Assembly: GCF_020520425.1 (NCBI RefSeq)
Contig: NC_079492.1
Coordinates: forward strand, 139,380,361 to 139,444,360
Reading direction: 5' to 3'
DNA from: Spinacia oleracea
Lineage: Eukaryota > Streptophyta > Magnoliopsida > Caryophyllales > Amaranthaceae
DNA length: 64,000 bases
The position numbers were made by a program, and so were the translations under genes. Below are positions 24,997 to 37,000 of this stretch, one piece after another (the stretch's first letter is position 1; the number at the start of each line of letters is the position of its first letter). The notes below the pieces were generated by a model that worked only from the letters and a program-made list of their open reading frames with translations, was not told the DNA's origin and searched no databases.

Positions 24997-25301
24997 TTTC
25001 CGGGTTAAACCGAAAACGCCAGTACTGATTTTTTTTTTTTTTCTTCTTTTGCTTTTACGGAGAAAAATAGGTCCGGGTTAGGTCGGGTCGGGTCAGATCG
25101 TCAGTGTGAGTAGAAACGGCTGACATAATTAACGCAATACTCCGTAACACACACAGGTCACAGGTGCCATTTCTACGGAATAAAAGCCGAGCTACGCCCA
25201 ACAACTACCAAATTACAAATCACACAGAAAGAAAACATTTTCCGGTGAAATTTACAGAGAAAGAGAAAGAGAAAAGCGAACTTTTCTAGGGTTTAACAGC
25301 C

Positions 25302-27145
25302 ATGGCGGACCACGAAGAAAAGCCGAAGCCTGAGTCACTCATGGAGAAGATCGCCGATAAAATCCACCACCATGATTCTTCATCGTCCGATTCCGATGAC
25401 GAAAAACCCGCACCTTCTTCTTTGAAAACCAAGATTTATCGTCTTTTTGGCCGAGATAAGCCTGTTCATAAGGTTCTTGGCGGTGGTAAACGTACGATTT
25501 TTCAATTTTTTCCCGTAATTGTTTCTAGAAATGTTGTTTGAATTTCCATAATTTGCTTGTTTCCCGTACATTTGTGTGAACAGATGATTACATTTGTCTT
25601 GGTTGATGTTAATTGATGAAGATCGGGAGTGATTTCGTTTGTTGTATCGATCTTTTTGAATGATTTGTGACTAGTTTTGACAGAAGTTGGGGATTTGATC
25701 ATAATTGATTGATAAATGTTGGCGTTGCTGAAATACAAAGAATGAATCTGACGTAGATCTGGTTTATGTTTAACATTCGAAATTATAAATTATGTGATCG
25801 TAACTGTTGAATGTTAGGTTTAGCGAGGAACTTGATGGGATTAGGTATGATAATGTAAGATGTAACTACCTTTCTATGAACTGTTAAAGAGTAATGAAAA
25901 ATAATGCTTTTTGAAGGAAGAAGAAAAGTTGGTGTTTCTTGATTGTTAAAAAAAGCTTATTTCCTCTCTCAGGTCACAGCTTCTTTGAGCTGGGTGTTGA
26001 TTGTTGTTATACAACTCTAGTCAAAAACGGTTTATGTGATGGTGTGAAAGTTTTAAAGTGCTTGATCGCTTTATTGCATTGCGTAGCTAAGGATGATGAA
26101 GAAAGTTTCATTTTAGGGAATTAAACTAAGCTAAAGTTTGGAAGTTATTTGAATATGAATCTTCTTAAATCATAATTTGATTCTCCCTTCCCCTTTTCGG
26201 CTGGCTTGCAATAAAGTGGAGGATGTGTTGAAGAATTGGTTATAAATACAAGTCTCATGTTAATAACATTTTTCACCTTGCTTACATTTGTGATTCTAAT
26301 TCCTTATGGATACAGCTGCTGATGTTTTCCTATGGAGGGACAAGAAAATCTCGGCGATAGTTCTTGGAACTGTCACTGCCGTATGGGCTCTGTTTGAAGT
26401 ATTTGAGTACCATTTGCTCACCCTAGTATGCCATCTCTTAATGCTGACTGTTACCGTGCTATTTTTGTGGTCAAATGCTTCAACTTTCATGAGCAAGTAA
26501 GCTGTGGATATTGTCATTGCTATGTCCTGTAGCTGAAGTTATCGCTCCTACTTTTTTTTAACGCATTTGGTCTCTTTACAGGGCTCCCCCTAAAATTCCT
26601 GATGCAATGATCCCAGAGGGCCCTATCCTAGAATTTGCATCTGCCTTGAGATATGAGATCAATCGTGGCCTTGCATCTCTTCGAGAGATTGCTTCAGGAA
26701 GAGACCTGAAAAAGTTTCTCATTGTATGTTACCGTGTGACCCTAACTGCTTATACAAAACTGTTGCAGCTCTGAAACTTACTTTACTTTCATTTCTCTTG
26801 ATTAGGTGATTGCTGGCTTGTGGATTTTCTCAATCTTGGGCAGTTGCTGCAACTTCTTGACTCTGTTTTACATATGTAATGTCCACTTATTCTCAATCCC
26901 CCTTAATACTTCCTCATTTTTGTTTACAAAATAAACAGTTGGGCTTATTTTCATTTGTTTGGTTTTCGTAAATAGGCTTTGTTCTTCTTCACACGTTGCC
27001 TGTGGTGTACGAGAAATACGAGGATCAAGTAGACGCTTTTGGTGAGAAGGCCATGATTGAGTTAAAGAAGCAATATGCAGTCTTTGATGAAAAAGTATTG
27101 AGCAAAATACCAAGGGGTCCATTGAAAGACAAGAAGACAGCTTGA
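25302..27145 (+). CDS. Reticulon-like protein B (RTNLB)
   Basis: Reticulons insert wedge-like hairpins into the ER membrane and shape its tubules. Exons: 25302-25491, 26316-26496, 26582-26723, 26806-26875 and 26976-27145, all GT-AG, giving 250 aa. The start ATG (gccATGGCGG) begins [20 protein letters not shown], an acidic, Ser/Asp-rich N-terminus typical of plant members. The reticulon domain starts at [11 protein letters not shown] (about residue 64). It has a first long hydrophobic hairpin (about 73-118), a hydrophilic loop with [20 protein letters not shown], a second hairpin (about 169-205) and the conserved tail [16 protein letters not shown]. The C-terminus ends KDKKTA, a Lys-rich end that may aid ER retention. 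Length matches RTNLB family members of about 250-275 aa. The gene looks intact; exact paralogue not assigned. Confidence 0.95.
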
Positions 27146-28038
27146 TACATGGTTTTTGTGGCAGTATATGTGGTAGGTGTGTAATTCAGTGAATTATATT
27201 ACTTGGATAGAATTACTTGCTGGATCTTGTAAGAACTTGGGATTTACAGTGAGAACGAATATGGATATTTCATACGTACTAAACATGGGAAGATGGCAGC
27301 TTTATTTGTAATCTGCACATTCTGAGATTATAAAATGATTTTATTCTTCAAGAATGGTTGTTTGATCACTGATCATTGTGTTACTCTAGATTTTAGATTG
27401 TTTTACTGCTGGTGTAGTATCAATCAGGTAGATCAATTCTTGTTTGAAAATGAATGTCCTGATTTAACAATTTTCTCGATGCATATAATGCGTTGCTTCT
27501 CCAAAATGTAATCTATTGGCTGTTCATATTTTTTCTTATCTTGAAGTGTGGTTAAAAACCGAAAGGGTGTTGTGCTTGCTGAGCTATTTATGCTCAAAAG
27601 ATGGCAGTAGAATGATTATTTTCAGATCCTGATGTATAGATGGCAGTCGGCAGCTTGATGTGTTCTTAGAGTTTCTTGGCTCATTCTGCATTAAGAACTA
27701 TCTATACATGGGAATTGTTCATTTAAATTGGTGTAAATAATACTTTCATGAATTCTTGATGTTGATTGTGTTGGTATCAATTGATGATCTTTTCTTATCA
27801 TGATGTGCCTTTTCGTGATAGTCATTGTTTACTTGGAAGAATGATGTGTTATGCACTTATTTGTTGAGGAGAAACTGATCCAATTCGGCTTTAGCGACTT
27901 GTTCATGCCATTCATCTGTGGAAGTGCAATTACCATAATATGGTCATCCGGTCGTTTTTCTGACTATTTTGTGATTTTTGTATCCATAGTCCTGAGTTGG
28001 AACACAAACCATTTTCAAGACTTGAAAATTTATGAAAC
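27146..28038. other. 3' region of the reticulon gene and intergenic DNA
   Basis: The first 200-250 bases are probably 3' untranslated region. The remainder shows no gene or repeat. Confidence 0.45.
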
Positions 28039-28182
28039 TGTTATAAAAGTAGGGAGAAAGGGAGAGAGATGAAGAGAGAAACAAGCGGTTATGTTCTTAT
28101 TTCCATCTAGATAATATGTACATATATAGGATAATGATGTCAGGGGTATAATGGACATCCACAATACAATATATTTATAACA
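28039..28182 (-). repeat. Short LTR of the copia relic
   Basis: Bounded by TGTTATAAA and TTTATAACA (inverted TGTTATAA ends), 144 bp. It sits directly after the purine tract when read on the minus strand. The partner LTR was not found. Confidence 0.7.
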
Positions 28183-30995
28183 CTCCCTCTTGGATGTCCA
28201 TTATCTAAAACAATACAATGGCCCTGTAATGTACATGAGATGATGTCTCATTAAAAACCTTACTAGAAAAACTTTGTGGGATAAAAACTTAGTGAAGGAA
28301 AAAAGAGTACAACACTCATCATAATACGCTTGGGATGTTGCCTCATTAAAAACCTTACCATGAAAACCCAATGGGACAAAACCATGGTTAAGGGAAAAAG
28401 AGTGCAACGCGTATTTTCTCCCCCTGATTAATACATCACTTGAGATCTCCAAGTGCAATGAATATAATATTGTTGATAACTTTTCAAATGTATCAACATG
28501 TAGCTCCTTGAAATTTGATTCTCCACCATTTGACTTGAATTTTCAAATCTTCACTTGTATGCACTAGGTGAGTATTTATATCACCAAACTTTTGAAAATA
28601 ATACCTGAAATAATATACTTTCTTCTATATAATGTTACAAAATATATCCTTTCACATTGGACATATATATAACCTTCTTCTGGAGGTTAGAAATAGTAGT
28701 AATCATCAATGTTGATTAAAATTTCTCTAGTCATACTTTCATGACAATAAATGATAAATAATAATATCATTGTCCAACTTAGGGTATAATGTAATTTATG
28801 GTTCTTCTGGACCATAAAATAAAACTCAATGTAAGGACATTACATACTTTTATCTTAAAATTTTGAATCAACTCATATTTCTATAAGAATTCTTCCGTGA
28901 ATAAACTAATATGTATATTTCATAACTCTCAAGTACTCAAACTACTGGTTGGGAACTTGACATGACATTTCAAAAATACTCTTTTAGAATTTTTATAATA
29001 TCTCATCAATGTTGTGACATTCATATGCAAAACTTAAAGGGGTAGATGCTAAGAACATCATAACGCTATTAAATCGATGTTGCATATAAACTTTTGTCAC
29101 AAATATTAGCCCAATGGAGTAAGAATCTCCTCTTATAAATTTGAATAAAGTTGCAAATTTGTCTTACCATTCTTTGGATGCATATTCATATACGACATCA
29201 TAATAGTTTTGAAACATATATAACTGGATAAATGAACATCATATCATGATAAAACATAAAAAACAAACTAAATGTATGATGAATGATGCATTTACCTATT
29301 AACTACACATGTATATGAATGTAAGACTCAAATGCAAAACACTGTACAGTGTGGATATTTCAAATCCATAGCTTGTTGGACTTCAGGTCCATGAGCTCAT
29401 TTGATCATTATAATGATGTCTACATCGAAATAGACATAGATTTACAATCCCCTATTCAATCCATTATTTCTCGCATATGCATTATATTTCGGTTCCATCA
29501 TCTACCGGTATCATCAAAATTCTTCAACATATACTTTGCATGCTTTTAATCAATGATATCTGAATACTTATTCAATAGGTACCATTCATTTTTTCTCACA
29601 GGCCATCTATTATTGTTCAGATATCTATACCACTTCAAGGGTATTTCATGCACTATATAATTAATAGTGTTTTCTTTATTTTCAAAAATATCATTAACTG
29701 CATTATCTTGCCATCCTTTTCATATAAATAAATCTATATCTCATCATTGTGTTGGAACCGTATATATAATTTACACTTCAGTTGCAGAGATTTAAATAAA
29801 TATTGGCAAGATCATTTAGTAACATCGAGCACTATGACCATTATACCCATTTATGCATATGAACATGTAATAATTTAACATAATCAAGTCATAGATATTT
29901 ATGTCCAAACATACTTCGAGGACATACAGTTGGCATTTACACTTACTCATATGGGGATCAATATATTATCTTAATTTCAATTTTGCCAACTTATTCTAAC
30001 TCGTCTACCCCTAAGTTGGGAAAATATTTTCAATATATTATGGGGCATAAAATTCTTCACCAACTAATAATACACTTTTCAGCGTGTATTTTAATAAATG
30101 TTTCATATTTTCATTCTCTTCTGGAGATCAACATTAATCACGGGGAGTAGATGCACTGTGCAGTTGTATTTCTTCATATTTTTTCATTTCTTGCCGACGT
30201 ATGATCGCCCCAATCAAGAGACTTACAATACTTAAATCAATCACAAAATACTTGTAAACTTCTTGGTGAACTTCAAGTCACCAACTAACATTATGGCGAA
30301 CTTCAGGTCACCTAGTATCATGGTGAATTTCAATTCACTTATCATATCATTATACAAGTTTTCAAAGTAATTAATATCTCTTGTATTTATTTTCTCAATC
30401 GATTCATAATTACTATTCGATTGAAATACAACTCAAACTCATCATTATGTCTTGCCTTTGAATATATACAACATATGAGGGAATGTCAACACTTAATTAA
30501 ACTTTTATTTGACAAGAATATTCAAATTCTCATGACGGGTGTTCTTAAACCCGGATGGCCTGAATTATCACATCGTACGTACATAATATCATATAAAATA
30601 TTTCATTCGATAACTGCTGGTTATCTTCCCAAAGTGATCACTGGAATTATAAAATACTATAATTTGAACATATTGTGATGTGATATAACGACACAAAATG
30701 GTATCTCATTTGTGATAGCAAGACAATTTAACAAAACTTATGGAAAGATAGCTTACACTCTTCTGGAGTATTCATTGTAATTGTGGTACATATTAATTTC
30801 AATAAATATATTCATCTTTCTTCATCTTCAGGATGGTATAATAATATCATAAACTTGTACTCGTATTCATAAAAAGAATTAATGAAATATGAACAACACG
30901 TGTACCACTGTTACCATCATTGTATATTTTTGATCTATATACCACTATTTTGTAAACTTAAAAGTTATCTCCCCCTTTTCTTTGCATATATTTTA
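28039..30995 (-). mobile_element. Ty1/copia relic, 3' side (fossil)
   Basis: On the minus strand a short LTR (28039-28182) is preceded by a purine tract (caggggga) and by a region resembling the C-terminal end of a copia pol gene. The words 'cctcattaaaaaccttacc' and 'aaacccaatgggacaaaa' are typical of the 3' part of Tork-like copia elements. The rest, up to the Helitron junction at 30996, is heavily decayed. The relic is broken in many places. It appears to continue beyond the Helitron at 35233. Confidence 0.65.
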
Positions 30996-31244
30996 CTAGT
31001 CTTATATGCACGCAATGCGTGCGAAATTATATAAAAAAGCTTAAAAATTTATTATTACAACTAATCACAACAAATATTGGGCAAGAAAATATTCGCAAAG
31101 TTCATATTTAAAAACGTTAATACTATAAGTCAATTTCGCGATGTAAGTTCATATTTAACTAAACACAACAATTGCATCAATCAAAAAATCTATGTACGTA
31201 AGAAATGTAAATAATAATACAAAGTAATAAACATTTTACATTAG

Positions 31245-31385
31245 TCATTGAAACTGAATTTTGGCAGATTGATCCTCGAAGAAAACGTGTATGCATCCCG
31301 AATTATCCAATCGAAAGTTGATCTCCTTGACGGAGTCTCCCCTGGAGGTTGTAGGCAGAAGCTAGCCTGCAGCATTGGCTTCATG
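31245..31385 (-). pseudogene. Captured GT47 exostosin-type glycosyltransferase fragment
   Basis: The frame reads MLQASFCLQPPGETPSRRST then FDW, and after a frame change SGCIHVFFEDQSAKIQF. This matches the exostosin/GT47 signature (FCLQPPGDTPTRRS and AGCIPVFF) of xyloglucan galactosyltransferase (MUR3-like) proteins. Only about 45 residues remain, with at least one frameshift. It sits near the 3' end of the Helitron. Confidence 0.75.
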
Positions 31386-33168
31386 TACCTGATCAAATCA
31401 ATTAAGTATCATTCATCACTAATGACCATATCTAAATTGCCACAAATATTTATTTTCAGAGACTGATTATGGCCATTTTGAAAGAATCAGATATCCTTTT
31501 TTTTCCTGTTTCTCTGCTAGCACCAAATGCATCTAATATACCCGAAAAAACAGAAAAAAATATAGATAGTGTGCACTTAGCTACCTAGTAAATGAATGAG
31601 GAATTCAAGTATATATTCTATGTTGTGCTCAAATTTTCAACAAACCCTTTGTGCTCTTCATGTATCGGACTTCTTAAACACAAATTCAATGGCTGCAATG
31701 TAAGTAATTTTGTATGCAAAGGATTGTAGCAAGATACAGAGTAGAAAAGCTCGAGTTTTGTAGCACAGTCAAGTCACAACTACTCAAACCCAAGCTCATA
31801 CCAAGCATATAATCTTTCGAGTTCAAAACTTTCCAAGTTTTCTCAGTTAGCTTGTTGCAGGAATCAACACATTTTTTCTCCTTGTTTTTTGGTGTATTGT
31901 TGATCACCCTATCTAGATTGCTAGTTTGGAAAGTTCACACAAAATGTATTCTTTCGTGCATCTAACAAAGATTATTAAATAGATTATTTTCTTGTTCCAT
32001 TCTTAGGTTAATACTATCACAAAAACATGAACCTCGTACCTAAACTTGGAAACTATTATTGTTAAGTAACACAATTAACATTATAAAAATGAAAACACAT
32101 AAATAAATAGGTTCTGAAAACACATGGCTATTCATAAACACATTCCCACTATACATTTGATCATACTGAACCTCCCTAAACCAGTTGTATGTTCATGTTC
32201 AATGGTAGCATTCAACTTCTTTTCGCTAGTTTTACCCCAAAAATCCTAAATTCTCCCCAAATTTGTTACGCATCTCTGCGGAAAGATTAATTTCATGATT
32301 TCAGTAATTGTTTGATTAATTATGTGAATTGTGTAACGACAATTAGGGTTAATTAGGGGAATGAATTCGCAATTCAGGGTTAAGTTTTAGGGGTTTTGAT
32401 TAAATTGAAAAATTAACTATAAATAAGGACCAATCAAATTCAAATTCCTTGATTGTGGCCTCTTTTTCCTGGTGTGACTTTAGTCTTTCAGCTGCATATG
32501 TCGCTTTCTAGATACTCGGTCTAAGCCTCTAATTTGAATTTTAATGAGCAGGAAGTCTCTTGCATTGGCTAGAAGATAATAAGGCTGTTTGGTCTAAAGT
32601 AATAGCATTTCTTGCTGTTAGCCATGGGTAGGATACAGTGATACACCTTATCAGTGTTAAGATTTAGGAAGAGTGCGAACAGTAGCAATAGCTTTAATAT
32701 GAGTTGGACCTAAATTAATTATGATATATGTCTAAGTATGGATATTGTATGATGAATTTAGAACTTATAAATTGACAGCCTCACAATAATTCCTTATTGA
32801 TCATTTGATGCAGACAATATTAAATTTGTTGATGACCTATGGTTATTGTGGATATTGATTTCAGTGGCACACACTTGGTACTTATATTGAGAGAAGGTCA
32901 AACGTTAAACACACTATTGAGAGAAGCTACAAATTATATTTGACTCTCACTATTCTTCACAATTCTTTCAGAAAGTATAAGAATAACATTATTCTTTACA
33001 ATAATCGCTATTCCATTTATCCAAAATTCTCTACAATAATGTCAAATTCTTAACAAAGGTTTGCACAATTCTAGATTATAACCCATCGCACAATTATGAA
33101 CCCTATAAAAACTCCAAAAAGATAAAGAAAAAATAAAGGAAAAATAAGAGAGAAAGATCGTTATATAC

Positions 33169-33322
33169 CTTGAAGACAGTCACAATTCTCAGCCTCCTTA
33201 CGAAGTCAATAAGCTCGGCACCTTCAGTATATTAATCTTCTGCCCAGTTATTACCTGCCCGAAGACACTTTTATCAGGTCGGAAAATCTGACTGTAAGGT
33301 CCAGACCGGACACTATCCATGG
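33169..33322 (-). pseudogene. Captured beta-tubulin exon fragment
   Basis: The minus strand reads [20 protein letters not shown] then VFGQ. With frame changes it continues [13 protein letters not shown] and KEAENCDCLQ, directly followed by a splice donor (caag|gtatat). This corresponds to about residues 95-131 of beta-tubulin. As I recall, the first intron of plant beta-tubulin genes lies right after this CLQ. So the fragment keeps the exon 1 end and the start of an intron. Several indels make it non-coding. Confidence 0.85.
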
Positions 33323-33628
33323 TTCCCGTTCACTCCCCTCTATAATTCAGAAATGTAAACGAAAGAGTTATTTGCAATGAAGACTATAAGACGCATTTGA
33401 TTAAAAAAAAAAAAAAATATAGGTCGTTGACTATGAAAATGAAAACAGAGGCAGTGTATCTCCTTGAGAATTTGCATTCTCCTGGGCACATTGAAAATAA
33501 AGTTGCACATGCTAAATAAAGCTCAAGCAGAAAGATAGATGCGTTTTAGAAATTATGACAAACTGTTTTAAAGCAGAGAAGAAATTAGGCTTTAATAATT
33601 GAAATGGAATGAAAGAATTAGAACTCAC

Positions 33629-33838
33629 CTAATTATTTAATTTAAAATCAATATGGGGGATGTGTTTAATCTTGTACCAGTCCTCCCCATTTGGTTCTTT
33701 GTATTTTTGTTCTAGGTATTGATGAAGCCCTCGACATACACTGATCTCAAGTGTCTGAAGTGATGTGAGGTTCCACATTGATTCAAGAAGCGATGTCAGG
33801 GAACCACAATCTGTGAATACAATCGCATCAAATTCATC
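33629..33838 (-). pseudogene. Captured NLR leucine-rich-repeat C-terminus
   Basis: One open frame reads FTDCGSLTSLLESMWNLTSL, QTLEISVCRGLHQYLEQKYK, then EPNGEDWYKIKHIPHIDFK and a stop. This is the standard C-terminal end of CC-NBS-LRR resistance proteins (CxxL...GEDWxKIxHIPxI). It has no break in this stretch, but the rest of the gene is absent. A ttcacag just upstream could be the original acceptor or a capture edge. Confidence 0.8.
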
Positions 33839-34377
33839 TGTAACAGGCTATCAGCTCTATTCTGAACTCTGTATATGTATATGAACTGCTGCTACAGACT
33901 TTAGTGTTAAGGGATAGAGAATATAGTGTACCTCTATTGTTTGGAAGCAACGGGTAGCGCTGTATCAGCAGTCAGCAGATCACCAATATGATTGGTCTAG
34001 CTTCTGTTGATTAAGACCCAGAATTTCAATCACCAATATGAGAAATTGATCAAGGAAAATATAGAAACAAAAACCCCATAAAAAACAATCAAAACCCACA
34101 ACAATTTAGATCAAAATTGAAGTAAAAAACTGAAAAAGGGCATACTTTTTGCGGGCTTTGCCGACTTGAAAACTGAAAAGCCATCCAAAAATTCAAGAAG
34201 CAATAGAAAACCAGCACTAAAACAACATAGCCATATTGTTTTGCAAGACCAGCAATGAACTTTTAGCAAAAATCAGCACCCAATTCTAAATTTTGACGAT
34301 AAACAAAAACCCAATTTCCCACAAATTCAACAAAACCCAAAACCCATTTCAGAATCACGTCAAGAATCAGAATTTAG

Positions 34378-34645
34378 CAAATTCAAAATCAAAAGGGAGG
34401 GAAGAAAAACCCTAATTCAACAAATTCGAAATCAAAGGGGAGGGCAAAAAAATCCTACTTCAACAATTTCGAAATCAAAAGGGATCGAGGGCAAAAAACC
34501 CTAATTCAACAAATTCGAAATCAAAAGGGAGTGCAAAAAAACCCCTAATTCAACAAATTTGAAATCAGAAGGGAGGGTCAAAAAACCCTAATTCAACAAA
34601 TACGAAATCAAAAGGGAGGGCAAGAAAAACCCTAATTCAAAACCC
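34378..34645. repeat. Tandem array of about six 40-45-bp units
   Basis: Each unit has ccctaattcaacaaattcg and aaatcaaaagggagggc with small changes. It lies within the Helitron, toward its 5' side. Confidence 0.85.
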
Positions 34646-34850
34646 AATAAATTGTACTGCAATAGTGAAGAATTAGAAGAATTACGCCTAAACAAATTGG
34701 ATAATACATATTACAACAAATACTATCATTACATGAAAATAATAAAGGAAATGAGGGAAGGTTTTACCTTCAGATCTGAACTTCTGATGGAAATAGAAAA
34801 GCGAATACGGTGGTTGCGCTAAGGAAGCGGCGGAGAATACGGTGGCCGGC

Positions 34851-34935
34851 GACTTCGTTGTCATCCTCGTCGATCTCCTCTGCGACTTCGTTGTCATCCT
34901 CGTCGATCTCCTCTGCGACTTCGTTCTCGGCCTCG
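34851..34935. repeat. 33-bp tandem repeat, about 2.5 copies
   Basis: The unit starts gacttcgttgtcatcctcgt. On the minus strand it would encode repeated acidic residues (EEIDEDDNEVA). It lies near the Helitron 5' end, in a short open frame of unknown meaning. Confidence 0.75.
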
Positions 34936-35232
34936 TCGTCGTCGCAAGATGCGCCTAGCTCCACCGCTTTGCTAGTGGCGGTGTTTCATCTCCGGAGAAC
35001 AAAAGTTCAAAATGTGAGAGATCTGAGGAGCAGAAATTTCAAAAAATTAAAATGCGAGAGGAGAGAGAAAGGGAGAGATGAAGAAAGGCAATGGAGTCAA
35101 AGAGGGAGAGAGAGCTCGTCGAAGGAGGGCTGGGGTTTAATTCAAAGGTGGGGGTATTTCTGTAAATTTTCTAGGGGACACGAAAAGTTATTTTACTATT
35201 ATGCCCTCAGCTGTTCCTTTATATAATAGAGA

Positions 35233-35620
35233 TTCTTAGCTATTGTGGGAGCAATTAAACATAGTTGTATTTCAAACTATAATACCTTTGATTATAATTA
35301 TCTTCAAGTAAGAGCAAGACCAATGGTCTTTTCCTCCATAGCGGTAACATACATTGGTCCCATTCTCATTGAGAGAACCACCTCAGCCTCGACCTCGACC
35401 ATATCCGTATCCTTGCCCACGTCTTCGACCACTATCATGGTATAATGGGTATAACAGAAACAAACTTCGTAATAACAATATATCATTACTTCGCTAAAGA
35501 CTATTTTAGTAACCAAATACTCTGATATATCTTGGTACGGTAAATATGCAACATGAACAGTTGATACAATACCAATTCACAACCGTATGTATAATGCGGA
35601 GTAAGATAGAAACTAAAGTC
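35233..35620 (-). mobile_element. Ty1/copia relic, gag side (fossil)
   Basis: The minus strand around 35445-35290 encodes a Gly/Arg-rich stretch followed by a degenerate gag zinc-knuckle region (GTNVCYRYGGKDHW). This fits the nucleocapsid end of copia gag. Strand and position fit the other side of the relic at 28039-30995, with the Helitron between. It is broken, and the right limit is approximate. Confidence 0.6.
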
Positions 35621-35979
35621 AGAAGTTGTCTTTCTCAAAGTCACCCCCTAGTGAAGTCCAATTTGAAGATACATGCCCAATAAAATTCTTGTTTATACGG
35701 AAATGTTTACTGGTCTTACCAAATGATTTATCTTTAATCTGTTTTTGGTTCAAGTCGAATATAATCTGCAACATCAAATGAAAATTTTGTTCACAGGGAA
35801 AACCAAAAACGTCTAAATTGGCAGTATAAACTATAAAGTAGTGTATATCCAACAAATTCCCAATCACTAAAACTAAAAATAAAACAACTGTTAACGAGAG
35901 ATCTTGTTTCATTGAATGATCCTGATCCTGATCCTGCTAAGAGTACTAACACAAATTTGAAAATTTGTATTGAAAAGAT
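35621..35979. other. Downstream region of the DUF1218 gene
   Basis: Likely contains the 3' untranslated region of the minus-strand gene next to it. Nothing else is recognised. Confidence 0.4.
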
Positions 35980-37000
35980 CTAAACTCGGGACGCTTCCTC
36001 GAAGTAATCCTCTCGTGCATTGTTAGCCAACATAAGGCATACCAACCAGATGAGGGCTGAGTTGAGAGACATAAATGCGCCACCTCCTATGAGCCCCGTT
36101 TTAGCATTGGGGCAAGCGTAGTCTGGGATGTGATGTACTGTGTTACTCAAGTGAAGATGCTGAGTGATTATTGGCCATAATAGCAGTGTAGCTGCTAAAG
36201 CTGCTGTTACCCTGTTTCAACCCCAAAAACATCAACATAAATTACCAGAATGCACACGTACAACTTGAAAAGTAATATACAAAGTAGATGAGGGTTGATG
36301 AAAATTTACATACCAAGCAATGGTGAAGAAGACGGTCATGGTAGTGCTACCGAAAATTGCATTTTTGGGAACAGCCTTCTTTTCATAGGGAAAAAATACA
36401 GACTTGTGGCCAAGAACAACAGATATTAGCAGAGTAGCTAAAGATATGTATCCCAGAGGTAAGGTTGGATCAGAGGGATACTTGCAGATTACCACACCCT
36501 TTCCTGCTATAGGTGTTCCTGCTATAGGTGTTCCTGCTATAGGTGTTCCTGCTGCAGGCTGCAAAACATGACAAACAGACTTATTAGATGCGTCTACATT
36601 ACTACTTCCGATACCCCATTGTGCATTAAGAATCTGTGCAATTAGACCATACTAATTTCTTTCAAACCAATTTTATGTATTCCTATCCGAACCAAATAAC
36701 ACCAAAAAACATTAAATTCAAAGCACATCAACCAAAACCATGTACAATTCGAGCAACAACGAAATAGCTTTAATCCAACAAAGCACAATAAAATAGCCTT
36801 CAAATCATCTCAAATACCGACAACTCGAAAATTATGTGCTAAACAAACACACTTGATGAATGATTCAAAACAAAACATGAAAATATACATAAAGAAAGTG
36901 ATCAAAATACCTTGTAATTTTCCGCAACAACACCAAATATGAAGGAGATTACGCCAAATAAGCTAATTAAAAGAGCCATATGTTTCATGCTTAACCTCAT
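35980..37000 (-). CDS. DUF1218 family membrane protein (MWL/VCC-like)
   Basis: DUF1218 proteins are small plant membrane proteins. Known members act in lignin content (MODIFYING WALL LIGNIN) and vein or leaf patterning (VCC/DESIGUAL). Exons: 37000-36911, 36558-36314 and 36211-35980, all GT-AG, giving 188 aa. The start MRLSMKHMALLISLFGVISF opens a first membrane segment (about 8-26). Later segments follow around YISLATLLISVVLGH, MTVFFTIAW and AALAATLLLW, and near SALIWLVCLMLANNA. KGVVICKYPSD and CPNAKTGLMGGGAFMSLNSA are conserved-looking blocks; the tail is REDYFEEASRV. An 18-bp unit repeated three times in exon 2 adds GTPIAG repeats just after the first intron. It looks intact. The particular subfamily is an inference. 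Confidence 0.9.
36502..36558. repeat. In-frame 18-bp coding repeat in the DUF1218 gene
   Basis: The unit cctgctataggtgtt(c) repeats three times with a fourth variant copy (cctgctgcagg). It encodes GTPIAG on the minus strand and sits directly at the exon 2 acceptor. Copy number may vary between alleles. Confidence 0.85.

Larger units (their letters stand above)
30996..35232 (-). mobile_element. Non-autonomous Helitron carrying host gene fragments
   Basis: Read on the minus strand, the element starts TCTCTATTATATAAAGGAAC at 35232 and ends with CTAG at 30996-30999. A 6-bp stem hairpin (GCACGC/GCGTGC, 31008-31022) lies 8 bases before CTAG. The 5' flanking base is A and the 3' flanking base is T, the expected A/T target. 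There are no inverted ends and no target duplication. At 4237 bp it encodes no Rep/helicase. All three recognised host fragments (GT47 exostosin, beta-tubulin, NLR) lie on the same strand as the element. It interrupts a copia relic. Plant Helitrons are known to capture gene pieces. Confidence 0.88.
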
